From NCBI GenBank assembly GCA_026874595.1, contig CM049316.1, forward strand, positions 19,429,839 to 19,493,838: a stretch of 64,000 nucleotides of DNA. Reading direction: 5' to 3'. Made by a program: the position numbers and the translations under genes. Position 1 is the stretch's first letter, and each line of letters begins with the position of its first letter. Under the pieces are notes generated by a model, which ran no database searches, was not told the origin of the DNA, and saw only the letters and a program-made list of their open reading frames with translations. Below are positions 1 to 12,700 of this stretch, in pieces. The stretch comes from Sipunculus nudus. Lineage: Eukaryota; Annelida; Sipuncula; Golfingiida; Sipunculidae.

Positions 1-577
1 GCACCTTGAAATTTAATTCTCCATCATCTCTGAAAGTTTCAAGGTGATTGCTGCAAAATTGTGGCCTGTACTGTACTAAATGTCAGACAGAACTTCAAGG
101 CCGTTGTCAAAATTGACAACAACAGAGGAACAGACAGACATACTGACAAGGTGACACAAAGTCAACAAAAGTTGATCATACCATGATATGGGGAAAGGAA
201 AGACGAACAAAATGATCTTAGAATGAGGTTGATACGACCATTTTTGACCATGTTATGAGGAAAATAAAATTTCGAGGTTTATCGATGACCTTGACCTTAA
301 CTGTTGACCTATATTAACCAAAAACAATAGGGCACCTAGAAATTTTGTTTTCCATTATCCCTGTAAGTTTCAAGGTGATTATGGCAAAATTGTGGCCAGG
401 AGAGTGATGACAAACAAACAGACAGACAGACAAACAGACAAACAGACATACGCAACTGACCAATATGCTTGCCGAAATCGAAGATTTCCGGCAAGCAACA
501 AACAAACAGACAAACAGACATACGCAACTGACCAATATGCTTGCCGAAATCTTTGATTCCGGCAAGCAATGAAACAC
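1..577 (-). repeat. Dispersed repeat, inverted copy of the 58.86-59.41 kb module
   Basis: Read on the minus strand this stretch follows 58861-59407 almost base for base, including the hairpin module (465-577), the (GTTT)n/(GTCT)n tract (409-460) and the following TGACCTTGACCTT-like words. The two copies lie in opposite orientation at the two ends of the window. Open frames here are repeat frames, not genes. The family is unnamed to me; it looks like the same dispersed or satellite family that fills the last 5 kb of the window. Confidence 0.85.
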
Positions 578-2121
578 AAGAAAAATCATGTTGAAAACCG
601 AATCTGAATACTTCTGTAATGTACCATGCATTCCAGATCACGCAATGAACTGAATCCAATTGATAACTGTTATGACGTATTTTTAATTTTAAGACCAATA
701 TACTTAAAATACTGCTCAACATGATTATGAATCGAATTGCAGAATGTGAGATATGTAGATAAGCTTAATTGAAAGTAATGACCAATTGTGCCATTATTGA
801 AACAAGACTGAAGGGATCACAAAGTGTTTTTAAGTTTTATTATTAAACCAAAAGATTCAGAACCTGTACACACATAAAGTTGTGTATTGTTTTGGTATGG
901 CATAAGAAAAATGGTGTTAAATGTAATATATATTGTAATTGACGATGGCACTGAATCATTGTCACGCAATTCCTCAAAGGCCACGCCTCCGAAGTGCCCG
1001 CTTCTGGTCTTGAGGTGTCATGAACGATGCTAAGTGTGTCCTAAGTGGGTCATTTTTTCATATTTGCCCTTAAATCCTGAGGAGGCTGAATGATTTCGGA
1101 AATTTTGAGACAGGTCTATTGCAGCGCTAGGTACTAAACAACGCCAGTGTAGCGTACCCAGTCGATGAATTCGACCCATTGGAAACCTGTTCTGGCCGAA
1201 CCAGGCCCGGACTTATCACAGCGCAAGAGAGGGTAATATGCTAGTAATGATAACTGAAGTATTAAAATTGACAGGATAAGATGCTCAGCATTCACCAGGA
1301 GCGGATTTAGGTTGGGGGGGGGGGGGGGGGGCAGAGGTCTTGCACCCACTTTTCTGCGTAAGTACGGGGCCCAAGCAAGAACCTCACCGTTAAAGTAAAG
1401 GTAGTTTGCTTTTTCAGAGATAAAAAAAATATGTTTTTGCTTGATAGTGTAACGCAGTCGTTCACGCAATGCCGGCCGTGAGATGGCGCTAGTGAGGTGG
1501 AACAGGTCCACTAGAAACTTCTCGCCTCAACATCGAACTTTTTCTCGGTGGACACTCAAGATTTAGAATACAAATGCGGCCTTGGATTTCCGAGTGGAAC
1601 AGGTTTATTCATGGGACTAATATCTGACCAGAAATGCTGAGTCACAGACATAGATATTCCTCTAATGTCAATACACCTGGCCAGAATTCATGACTTCAAG
1701 CCAAGCTCGTGTCACGAAATAGTTGCACTGTGATGAGACAGAGAATGTCAAACCACTGAAGGTTCCAGTTGTAAGCATACATCTAAGTTTAATAAGAAGG
1801 TACGTAGGGCCAAAACACCTGTGAACTCCCGGAATGTTAATCAACACATTCTGGGAAGGTTTGTCTGCTCTCAGGGCCGGGTTCACGTGTTTTGATTTGG
1901 CCAGTGAATATGTTGCTCCACAAAGAAGTATATAATAAAAAAGATAAAGTAAACTACATTAAGGAGGAAAATAAATAATTTGGCTAAATATTCAGATCGA
2001 CTATTTGGGACCTATATCTGCCCTCCGAATCAAACATTTTAAATCATGATTTTATGAAACGAAAACAAATTGATTTCTATACCTTTTCTACTCCTAGAGC
2101 AAAATACTGGCTCATATAAAA

Positions 2122-2175
<54 letters not shown>

Positions 2176-2557
2176 GTGTGTATGTGTGTAAGTGTGTGTG
2201 TGTGTGTTTAGACGAAATATACAAAGGCACAAGGCTTGAAACTATGATCTATAATATGATATGATTATTATTTTATTGCACAGATTTTCCCAAAAACAGC
2301 AGTGTTAATCAGTAGAAAAATAAATTCACTTCCCTCACAATCAAGCAAATATGGTAAAGTAAGTAGTAAAGGAGTAGTTAATTTAGTTTTGATGCACGTT
2401 CCACACTTCAAATGGTCGATGGTGTTGTGAACAGTAACTTTTTGCCACTGGGCATTAGGAATGTATATGACCTTAAAAAAGATAAATGTAGCATACATGA
2501 AAGAAGATTCCAGACGGACAGTGATACTGACTACAATCATTTTACCGATGTTCATAC
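578..2557. other. No confident gene; intron or downstream part of the minus-strand gene
   Basis: AT-rich sequence with a half-element starting at 1296 (CAGGAGCGGATTTAGG followed by a G tract) and a (TG)n array. One possible further exon of the minus-strand gene runs from about 1841 down to 1804. It has an AG acceptor, a phase that would continue exon 2558-2729, and a GTATGC donor, but its pyrimidine tract is weak and it is not claimed as coding. Confidence 0.4.
2133..2208. repeat. (TG)n microsatellite
   Basis: A run of TG dinucleotides with a few GA/TA interruptions. The open frames across it (Val-Cys / His-Thr repeats) are low-complexity artefacts. Confidence 0.95.
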
Positions 2558-2729
2558 CTGGCGAATATTGCATGCACATGTTTTGAAACGCCAGTGAGTC
2601 ATCTGCGGTGTACCGCCAAACAGACCAGGTAGTAAAAATAAACACGCCCCCGATCAGGCCGTGAGTAAGCCAGGGACATCTTGAAACACGCATATCCTGG
2701 GACGACCGCCAGCGACTTATGTAGTGGTC
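2558..2729 (-). CDS. Exon with membrane segment, minus-strand gene
   Basis: The minus strand shows a TTTTTAACTACAG acceptor, then 57 open codons plus one base, then a CCAG|GTATGA donor. The peptide begins DHYISRWRSS, has basic residues and a CPW motif, then a hydrophobic stretch GLIGGVFIFTTWSVW that fits a transmembrane helix, followed by RYTADDS and two Cys. Entry phase 0 matches the upstream exons; exit is phase 1, so the next exon must start with two bases of a split Gly codon. The hydrophobic segment with positive residues on its N-terminal side suggests type II topology (inference). Family not recognised. Confidence 0.65.
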
Positions 2730-5700
2730 CTGTAGTTAAAAAGAAAATTGTCAATAAAAATCACAATCAACTGTTGTTATTTTTAAAGCGCCATCTGTGA
2801 GCACTTCTTCTAATCAAGTGGTACAGTGGTACCTCCCTTTGTGGGCAAATGAGAAAATGACTTGCTAAATACTTTTCACTAATCAACCTTAATCTTAAAA
2901 AAAAGTAGAAAAGTGAATATTTCAGCTATGAAAACAAGAACACGGATACAATATTAGGCAATGCTTCGATCTACATGACAGCACTTCATGTAAAAGGGCA
3001 ATAGACCCTCGAGCCAGCATTGCGGTTTTTTTATGATGCAAACAGATGAATGCCACAGACACAGACAGAACCCCCACTTCTAATTGTGAGACAGGTTTCT
3101 TTTACTTTCATTATTTGATATAAAGCGGTTTTGATATATAGAGGTTTTTCACCTGCACTTGATTCGTGCACACCTCCATAACGTTGGTAGTTTGGTCCTT
3201 TCCGAAGGATGCACACGTTTATGAGAAGTTAAAATGTATTGAATATCACTTCATTTAAAGAAATGTTTTCAGGCTGTGTCCGATGAATGAAAGAAAAAAA
3301 GTGACCGATCATCAATTATTGGTCGATTATTTCTGGTAACTTCTGTATCATGAAGAAAAAAAGGTAATGCGTTCACACTTGTATTTTGGCAGATTTTAAA
3401 GGACACACTACATGTTTCACACATTTATCTCAATAAAGTATATAGATTGTTAACATATAATGGCCCGATGCTAAAGCTCTAGTGTTAACGTTGGTTTCTA
3501 CAAGTACCGTCTTTGGGGGGTTTTTGACAGAATTGAAGACGTCTTCAGACTTCTTTGTATTACCTTAAATTGAGATCATCAGTTGCACGAAAATGAGCAC
3601 ATGATTAAAATTACCACCATTTCTCTGAAAATCTATCCTTTTCTAGCATGCAGAGCTCGTGCTCACTATTTGTAAAAAATAAAAAACGAAAATGTTCTTA
3701 TGTCTAAGGAATGCAAAATTTAAAAAATGAAATACCAGAGGATAGTAACCGTAAAAACGCTGTGATAAGAAGTCTAGTATAGATATATCTGTATTGATTC
3801 TGTATACTTGGTTAAGCACATGGCTTACCGAGCCGAGTGACTTCAAGATTTGCTTTTCAACAAAGACACATATATGGTTTATTCAATTTAACGGAATGAT
3901 GGCGTAAAAGGTTCTATAGCTCACACAATTACAAATTTTTAGAGTGACGTAACAGATTTTTATACGCCAATTAGATAAGCAGAGTCATGATAAACAAAAC
4001 TTTTGCGGGTAGTTATTATGATAAACACACTTGCAAAAGGAAACTTCGCCCAGCTATTGTTAGCTGATCTTCTGTGAGACGGTCCGACGCGTCAGACGCC
4101 GCTAAATGAGCCACGCGGCGCCATGGCAACTCCACAGGTGAGTTTAAAACACAGTAAATGAGCGGAAATGGAAAGGAGTATAATGGATACATATCGTGAT
4201 ATAACAGCCCGGCCCTGGGCAAATGTGTGTAAAATAGTCGTCGGTTGTATATAAAAAGGGGGGGGGGGGGCGCTTACCGCCTTTCTCTGATTTAGGATGA
4301 CCCCATTGTGTAGCTATGTATAGCGAGTCTTTATTCTCTCTCGCAAGAGGTCATTTGTTATTTTCAACTGATATCCTATCCGATTTGTTCTTGATGCCTA
4401 AGCCCTGTATGACATTTATCCTTAAATGTGTAAACGGAGCTACTTTTACGGCACAGTTTTATCGTTAACATGTTTACATGGAATGAAGAGTTGTAAAATA
4501 AGTGGCCGTGGGTTAAGAGGATCAACTATAATGAACACAAGTGACAATATGATATAGTATCAACTGATTTGCAATTTGAAGCATTGATTCATTGTATTTT
4601 TCCACTATTTCACGCTACAGATGATAGTATACGTAAATGAACTAAATGAATGCCATTTGGGTAAAAAAGCAAAACCGAAATTGATCGGAGACGGCGCTAC
4701 GTGTCAATAATACCATTGATTAGAAATGTCATATGTTTTCCAGAACGAAAGCCAATTAAGGTGAAAGGTCGCTATTGTATGTGTGGTGAATATAAAATAC
4801 TGCTTTAGCTTTGTTTAAAAAAAATTCAGGTCTTTCTTAATGACGAAATGAAACACGAAGAATTTTTAGGTGGCGTTACCAGTCTTAGGCAACAAACAGG
4901 TATATGTTCGAATTTCGAGATAAAACAAGCGACCCTTATCACTGAGAAAACGGGACCTATGGATAATTGTTATTAAAATGACGACAATATATATAGCTTA
5001 AGCATGTCAGTGACGTTTTTAGAACTTGATGGTCTCATGTTTCTAAACCTTTGCTTGATTAAAATGAGGCACATTGTTTAAGCATCATTCGAAGCAACTA
5101 AGCAAAATGGAACATTCCCAAAGCACACTTAAACATTCTGATATATAAATATTCCCCCATAACTCACAAAATACATGTCAGACCAAGTTTTCATTTCAGA
5201 AGATATTTTACCATCCCCTATCCGGAAGTCAAGGATGGTTTTTAGATGTATTTAGGTGTGACTGTGTATACCTGTCAAGCGCCGGACGGATAGAGGGACA
5301 AGCTGTCATAATCATCGACGTGGCTCAGCATGAATAAGAGTGTGACACTTTTCACGGAATAATTGTAAGGGTGCCACAAGTTCTTTATCTGTGGTATTTC
5401 ATTATCTTGCCGAGTACTCAGGGGCGGATCCAGGATTTAGGCAAATGAGGGGTCCAACCCAGGAAGACCAATGACAAAACCTAAAAAGAGGTCCCCAGGC
5501 TCGGGAAAAGGTCTTCTCCAGTCCGCAAAAAATGCCTAAATCCTTAAAATATATTGCGCCGCCTGAAAGGGGGGGGGGGGGGGGGTCCGGGCCCCATTGA
5601 TCCCCTCTGGATCCGCTTCTGGTAGTGGACAGCACTTGGCGAACCAAGTGTTCAACTATTTCTTTTATTGAAAGATCACATCCATAAACCTGAATAACCT

Positions 5701-6696
5701 TGTCTCGAAACAATCCTTTACAATCCTTTACAATGAGTAAACAGTGATGAAATCTTCAGCCAGGTATCGCCCCCATGTGATATGTTATGGTGTTATTATG
5801 AAAGAGTTGTACAGACAAACAAACGACCTCTGAATCCACAATAAGTACCGAATGAACTCTTAAATTTAATCAGATCTCTTGAAACAAAGAACCAAATTCC
5901 ACAAACATATAATTGAAATCCACGTGTCTGATATCCATAGAAACAAAAAGAAAGACAGTCAAACACGGGTGAAAGTTTATACTTCCCCGTGCGGAATGAC
6001 GAAACACGTATTAATTTATATACTCACCGACCCGTAACCTAGACCCGATCTTCCGTAACTTCCGTAACTACTTCCGCCGCCGCTGCTCTGTAAAATAAAG
6101 AATGAAAAAGTAATTTTTAACTGAATTAAATAGCTCCCCAAACATATTTTGAGTTATAAAGAATTAATGTGCTGCTGGTGAAAGAAACGTAGGGTAACCG
6201 CTTTCATTTATTAAACACACTAGTTAGCGATATACCGATAATTTCGACACGCGGCCTGTGGCATCCGGGCTTTAGTGTGTACGAAAAATGGCAGCCCTCA
6301 AGAACGGTTTCGCAAAACTGGGAGAAATCAAGTTAATCAACCTAGCTGTAAGTGTTCGAAAGTACTCCGAGGATAGCCTCCAGGCGAGAATCTATCTGGA
6401 GAGAGTTTGTTGGCAAGTGGACGTGTATCGGCAAAGTTTAGAGCGGAATAACGGACCACGCCTAAATCCTTAAATTGTAAAAGGATGCTTAGAAAAAGTC
6501 TGTATTAACCCAGGAATCTTATGTAAAGGCAACAAAACAATCTGGATTCGTCTTTGGTTAAGTGCATTGGCGCTCTTTGCGATTTGGCCTCTGTCCTGCC
6601 TGGTGGTTGGCCTAGGACTGTTTCCTTTTCAGAAAATCATATTAACAATTAAAAGGATCTGTTGATGGCACAGTTGAAATGAATATCGCTGCTATT

Positions 6697-6753
<57 letters not shown>

Positions 6754-9700
6754 CAGATGTATATATCTTAGAATATGAAACATTGTATGACATATTGCTG
6801 ACACATGTAGTTGTACCAGCAGTGGGACTGATCAATAGGTATGTGGACGTTGGATTACGTCAAATTCCTGATTTCTTTGAAGTTGGCTGTGTCTAGGGCC
6901 TATCTCCCGACTGGTAAATATTATGACAAGCACAGAGAAATGTACATCCTTGGCCTCCGTCCGGCCAAGAGGGCATGCACCCGGGGAGAAGTTGTAAAAC
7001 AAAAACTTCGGTGCCTGACCAGGTTCCACGAAACCTCTCAAACCCCAGGTTATGGACGAGGGCCAGGGTTTTACAGGCCATAATTATATCAGCGAGTTGA
7101 AATACGTAACATTTTACAGTCTGCAGCTAACCAAGCAGAGAATGTTTTATTTAGTCTTCATGTTTCAGGGCGGGAAGGTTATTAAACATGGCGGTAGTAC
7201 AAGCAGTGGACTGACCGGCCGTGTGGATTAGAAATAAAAGGTTAACTTTGGCCGGGGATGTCTGAGTTGTACAGCTTCATGTGGCTCAGTTATGGCTTTA
7301 ACAAACTTACCTTAACCTTGATCAAAATTGCATTTTTTACAAAATGGCAATGACTTAGGTCTTGAATGAAAGAAATATACGCTGTAATTTTTACATGTTT
7401 TATTAACATCCTATTATCATCAACGTTGAAGATTTAAAATTTCCATTTTAAAAATGAGTTTGTTCGTTTCCGTGTCATATATATGGTCCAGTTTGCCGAA
7501 AGAGGAAATTGTCCAGGTAATGACGAGAATACAACGAATATTTCATGTCTTAGGATAATGTTAATTTAGGCGATGTATGAATTATTAGCCATTTGAAAAC
7601 AAAGACCGAAGTTCAGTCGGTAAATCCATATATTATAGACTGAGGAGCCATGATGCAAGCAGCAGAATACGTAATAAGAAATATGGCAGACCCTTCTGGA
7701 GGGACATAATTCTAACAGGTGCTGCTTAAAATATATTTTAATGGGCCTAATTAAATTTTATCGTGAGAGACAGATTGTCGCGGTTGGCGTCTCATTTTAA
7801 GAGGATAAAGGAAACGATGACAGCTTAAACATTTCTATATCACAATATAGTAGAAATTATAATGTAACATTTATTACAAACTTCATGCAAGTTTAGTGTT
7901 TTTTTTTCTTCTAAACTATATGAGAAAGAGTTTAATTAAAAAGGGGGATTGTAAAATAAAATGTTTTAACATTGATTATTCAAAATCTTTAAAACATTTT
8001 CAGATTGTTGATGTCGATTACCCTTGTTGTTTGATAATGATGTTGTATGTTTTTTATAAATTGAATATGGAGAATATCCAAAAAATATTTTCCTCAAGTT
8101 TATTTTGTTACTTTTATTGATCAAAACGTGGTTTTTATTATAGGACAAAAATGTTATATTAATTTTAAAACCGCTAAACTAATCTCACAAAAATAATACT
8201 GAAGAAACATTTGATATTCATAATGTAAGAAACAAATATAAAATATGAGTAATTAACTCATGGTTTATTATTTACAAACCCAAGTGAAAGATACAGCATT
8301 CAACCATATTTTACATTTACTTTTTGAGGAATGTACAATTCGCTTATAAATAAATAAAAAAAAAATAACTGACAACCCCTTTAAAAAAAAAAAAAAAAAA
8401 AAACATATTCTTTCTTCAGTGGCTATGAAAAACATACAAACCTTAAATTTGATAAAAAAAGGCTTTACTTTCTAATTTTCGCAATAAATTCTAGCACGAA
8501 ACAGATTAAGGGAATTGAAAATGGGTTATGACTTCGGCAGTATATCTACCCCCCACCCATCCGAGACATACACACGCACAATCAACCGGAGCATAAAAAT
8601 CCCTGAAATCCATAAGGCTTCTGAACTACATATCAGTAAAAAAAAAAGAATGACACCTTTTCTGAAAAGATACACAAAAGTACACCTTGTATGTCATGAC
8701 ACGGGGATATATAGGAGGAACAGGTTTGGTACATCTCCTCGACCTCGTATCAAGTGGGAATATACTAAGTGTGGGAGGGGCACATCTACGCTGACTGCAT
8801 CAACAGGGAACCTAACACTAGAAGTGAAACTGGCAGCATCTAAACCAGCACATCACGGCAGGCACACGGGCGTTTTTGTTGCTGCTGCAGAAGAGCTGCT
8901 GATGTAGACTGCAGCCTTCAGCAGGAGCCAGCCAGGAATAGACCTCTGATTGTTTGTATACCCCGGCCACTCCGCAGCAGTCAGCTGGCCTGCCAGCCCC
9001 GGCCACTTCGCAGCAGTCAGCTGGCCTGCCAGGTGGGGCCGGTTGGTTCTCCCAGGTCGGCTGGCCTGACCTTAGCTCCAGGTCAAACAGCACGAGAGCC
9101 GTTACCTCAATACAACGGCCACTGTGCCTTAACTCTATAGGGGTTCAAATTACTGATTTGAGCAACACCCTACACGAATGCAATATACAATATTCAACCA
9201 TGCGTAGGTTTTATCAGTAACAGCCAATTATAAATCCCATAGCCCGGTGTTGTCCGTTGTACATGTATATAATTACAAAGTGACTGACCATAACCCCAAA
9301 GTTCCGTATATCACATCTTTCGCATTACAGCTCATGATAGATGACTTAACTGATTATACAACTGGTACTTTTTCGATGTCTGGAGTCCTGACAGGGAAGA
9401 GTTTTTATTCCCGACTCTATTAGCTTTAACGGAGAAAAAAAAAAACACCACACTTTTTAATCTGTTTTACATGATAAAGGAAACACAAACGTAGAAACTA
9501 GCCCGATGTTCTAAGACAGATTTGCATTTAATTACCAATATCATTGACTCTTAACCACAGATGAAGAACCAGATCTATTCTGAGCATCGTCCAGGTATTC
9601 TTCCTTTATCTTGTGGTTACACACAATACTTTTTGCCAGACTTGAGTCATCCCAGCTAAAATATAGTTAATACTTCCTGTATAAATCTGAAGAAAGTTAT

Positions 9701-12700
9701 GAGTGGGTATCTCGGTGCAACCTGTGTTAACACGATGATATATAGGCATAAACAAAGTTGGAAACTCCGGATACTGGTTTTTCTTGGAAAGCTGCTGCAC
9801 AGCATTAAAAATATATGTATTTTGTAATGAAGCCTGTCTTATCGGACTTATTAAGTTAGAAATAGCCCTCATCCCACACCGCAAATAGAACTCCAAAGAG
9901 GAACCTGAGCTCCGAGCTACCCCTTGTTTAAATATGCGGGGCGCCGGATGTTTCCATTTTGTCTTCGTTTGCCCTTTATCTTTAATTATATTATGCACAT
10001 TTCAGCTGTTCATAATTTGCTCATTTTCTATATAAGCTAGGTTAATAAGTGTTTACGGTCATCTAAAGATGAAAATGATGAGTGTTGTGCTGAGCTGGTA
10101 ATAGTCTTGAGATTTGTTTAAGGTAAAGGAAACTTGTCTATATAGGTTGGGTAACAAGATAATAGTTATAATAAACATACATATATTGCTGTGTAAATCG
10201 CCCAATTAAACCGTAAGATATTACTTTTTTTTTCTTTAATGACTCTACTTCCTGCCGTACGGCTCTGGAGCAACCGCAAAGTAAAGCAATCTTATACCCC
10301 TGCGTCTCCACAGCAGGACTGTCTGTAACTGTGAATGAAAATATTAAAATTTGAATATCAACTCGCAGGGTCGAGTGATATTAATTTTAGATCCAATCTT
10401 TCACACAATTGTGCTTTGCCCGCGTGCTCCTTTGGTTGCACTTAAATGCACTGTTTCCTCTCTTCTGACGTAACATGTTTCCGTACGTTTGGTAAATATA
10501 AATATTCGTACATTGTATGTATTATCTATAGTACAGGTATCCTAGATTATATCTACTCATACAACTGCACTCTTAGAAAAAAAGGGTTCCAATAAGAACC
10601 CTTTTTGGTTCTTTGGCTTTTCTCGTATTTGGAACCCACATTGGTGCTCTGTGAAACCTTCTCCCAGAATTGTACAATGTTCCATTTAAAGACTGAAAAT
10701 GATTTCATGAGATTTCATTAACGGCTATAGAGGGACAATTTGAATGATAATAAAAAAAATTGGCATCATACGTTTGCCATTGATGCATACTGTCAGAATA
10801 TTTTTTTTTCTTCAATTTTTGGGTGCAATAAGATATAAAAAATGACAAATAAACATAATTTATTATATATAATTATAATTAATTTTAAAATATCAAATAT
10901 TTGGTATATCTGTTCTAAGAAATTCTTTAGATAAAGAGTAAATCTATAGAACGAGGAATCTTCCCCTTCTTGCTGTATACTACATGATGCTATTTTATTA
11001 TAGACTCTTCAAAATGACAATGTCAAAGGTAATATGTAATATAGCAGACCAGATGAGTCCTTTTTGCGCCTATACCTGCTACAAATCATATTTCTTTATT
11101 TACCATTATACTCTTATTCATAGATTGTCTGTATTTTATGTGTAAATCGCTGCTCTGTCAGAATTATGTAGACTAAAAATGCAAAACTTTATTTGTATAT
11201 AAATAGAAAGACAACAAAGATCATCTTGAAGAATAGGGATTTTAAGGAATCTCTTTGTGTCTACTGAATGCAGCCCATTTTTTCGAGTGATATTGTAAGA
11301 AGCCAAAGATATGTTTTCATGCATGTATAAAGCTACCGCAAGGTGTGATGGGAATGAACTTTAAGTCATGATCTAGCTGGGTGGTCGGGGGCCCGGGGGT
11401 GATCGTTCACCGTTCCCTATCTGTATCCGTGTCGTTGTGCAATAACAGTGACACATGGAGTAGTAAATTGTTCAAACATTAATAGATGTCCTGCCTAAGA
11501 CAGGTCGACTCCAATGATACGAGATAAGACTGTTATAAATGCCATCGCATGTAAAAACAGTAACTTTTGGCGTGAAAATGACTATGACTCTATAATAACT
11601 TTGTAAGAGCATCTGTAAAACACACGGAGACATACCTTACGTAAAGAACAAAACTGTGACGAAATTATTACAGATGCATGTGCAAGCTACAGACGAGGGG
11701 TGTCGGGTACAATAATGTAAGAGTTGAATTAGCATGTAATACTCTGACAGAGGAGGCAAAATATATTGGCACAAAACTGACATTGATTAACATCATGTAT
11801 ATTCGCTGCCAAGGATGCAAAACACCCAAAACAAATGTATGAAAACACCTCCTGGTACAGTATCATAAATATTGCCATGGCCACCACAAGTGTTTATTCC
11901 AGCCTTTTTTTGCGCCCAAGTTCGCGGGGTTGTTTTAAGAAAAAGTCAAATATCAACATAAAACAGAAGAGTTTAAAGTTCAAAGTCAAGGCAGACTACA
12001 TGTGTTTCAATTTTCCTGAACAATAAGCTACAGATGGTGGTTCCTAAAGGTCAACCGAGTACAGCTCTGCAAACATGTAAATTTTCCTCATGAAAAATTA
12101 TTGCCCAGGAAGCATCTTTTCAGGAGATTACAGATCAGGAAGCATCTACTGATATATGTTAACCTTCTAAGATGAGAACTCCTTTGACAGTTCCATAACT
12201 GATCCTACACCAGAGGTTCTACAACGAATCTTTTGAGGTCCCAGTCTATCCAGTATGTAGGCTCTTGAAAGGTTTTTCTAAGAACCTTAGAAGCGGTTGT
12301 GGCTGCCATGAAAGAACATCAGGAGGTTCCAAAATGTTAGAACCTTAAAAGGTTCCCCACTCCGTCCAGGGTAAAGAACCCGTTGGGTTCTACCTGGATC
12401 CTTTTTTTTTTTTTTTGAGAATACAATACCGATTGTGAACAAGTTTCGCGAGAATAAACCTTTTAAATAGTTACTTCTGTGGGTATTGTCAAATCAGTCA
12501 TCTAAATTGTGTATTTGTACTTTTTTTACCTGGTCATGTACACACTTCCGGTGCTAATTGATAAGAAGCACTATGTGCGCAGATTTATAGTTCATATCAA
12601 AAATACAATTTTAGTAATCTGAACCTAAAATATTCAAGTTGAACTACAGTAAGCCTCGGAATTGCGACCTCCCACGAGACCACGATAAAGTGCTCGCATT

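Noticed and set aside
400-580. CRISPR-like spaced repeats
   Set aside because: Only two hairpin copies separated by low-complexity DNA, in a eukaryotic dispersed repeat.
1668-1886. 72-codon minus-strand frame as next exon of the unknown gene
   Set aside because: Its frame does not fit the phase-1 exit of exon 2558-2729; only a shorter alternative reading would fit, and that is weak.
3150-3204. Minus-strand exon candidate ending AGTGCAG|GTGAAA
   Set aside because: Phase would fit but the acceptor lacks a pyrimidine tract and the peptide is not distinctive.
5411-5629. 8-bp target duplication of the 5.4-kb MITE
   Set aside because: Flanking 8-mers CGAGTACT and GTAGTGGA do not match.
7320-7355. 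Minus-strand AAG|GTAAGT perfect donor near 7.33 kb
   Set aside because: The donor is perfect, but no acceptor gives a phase-0 exon without a stop.
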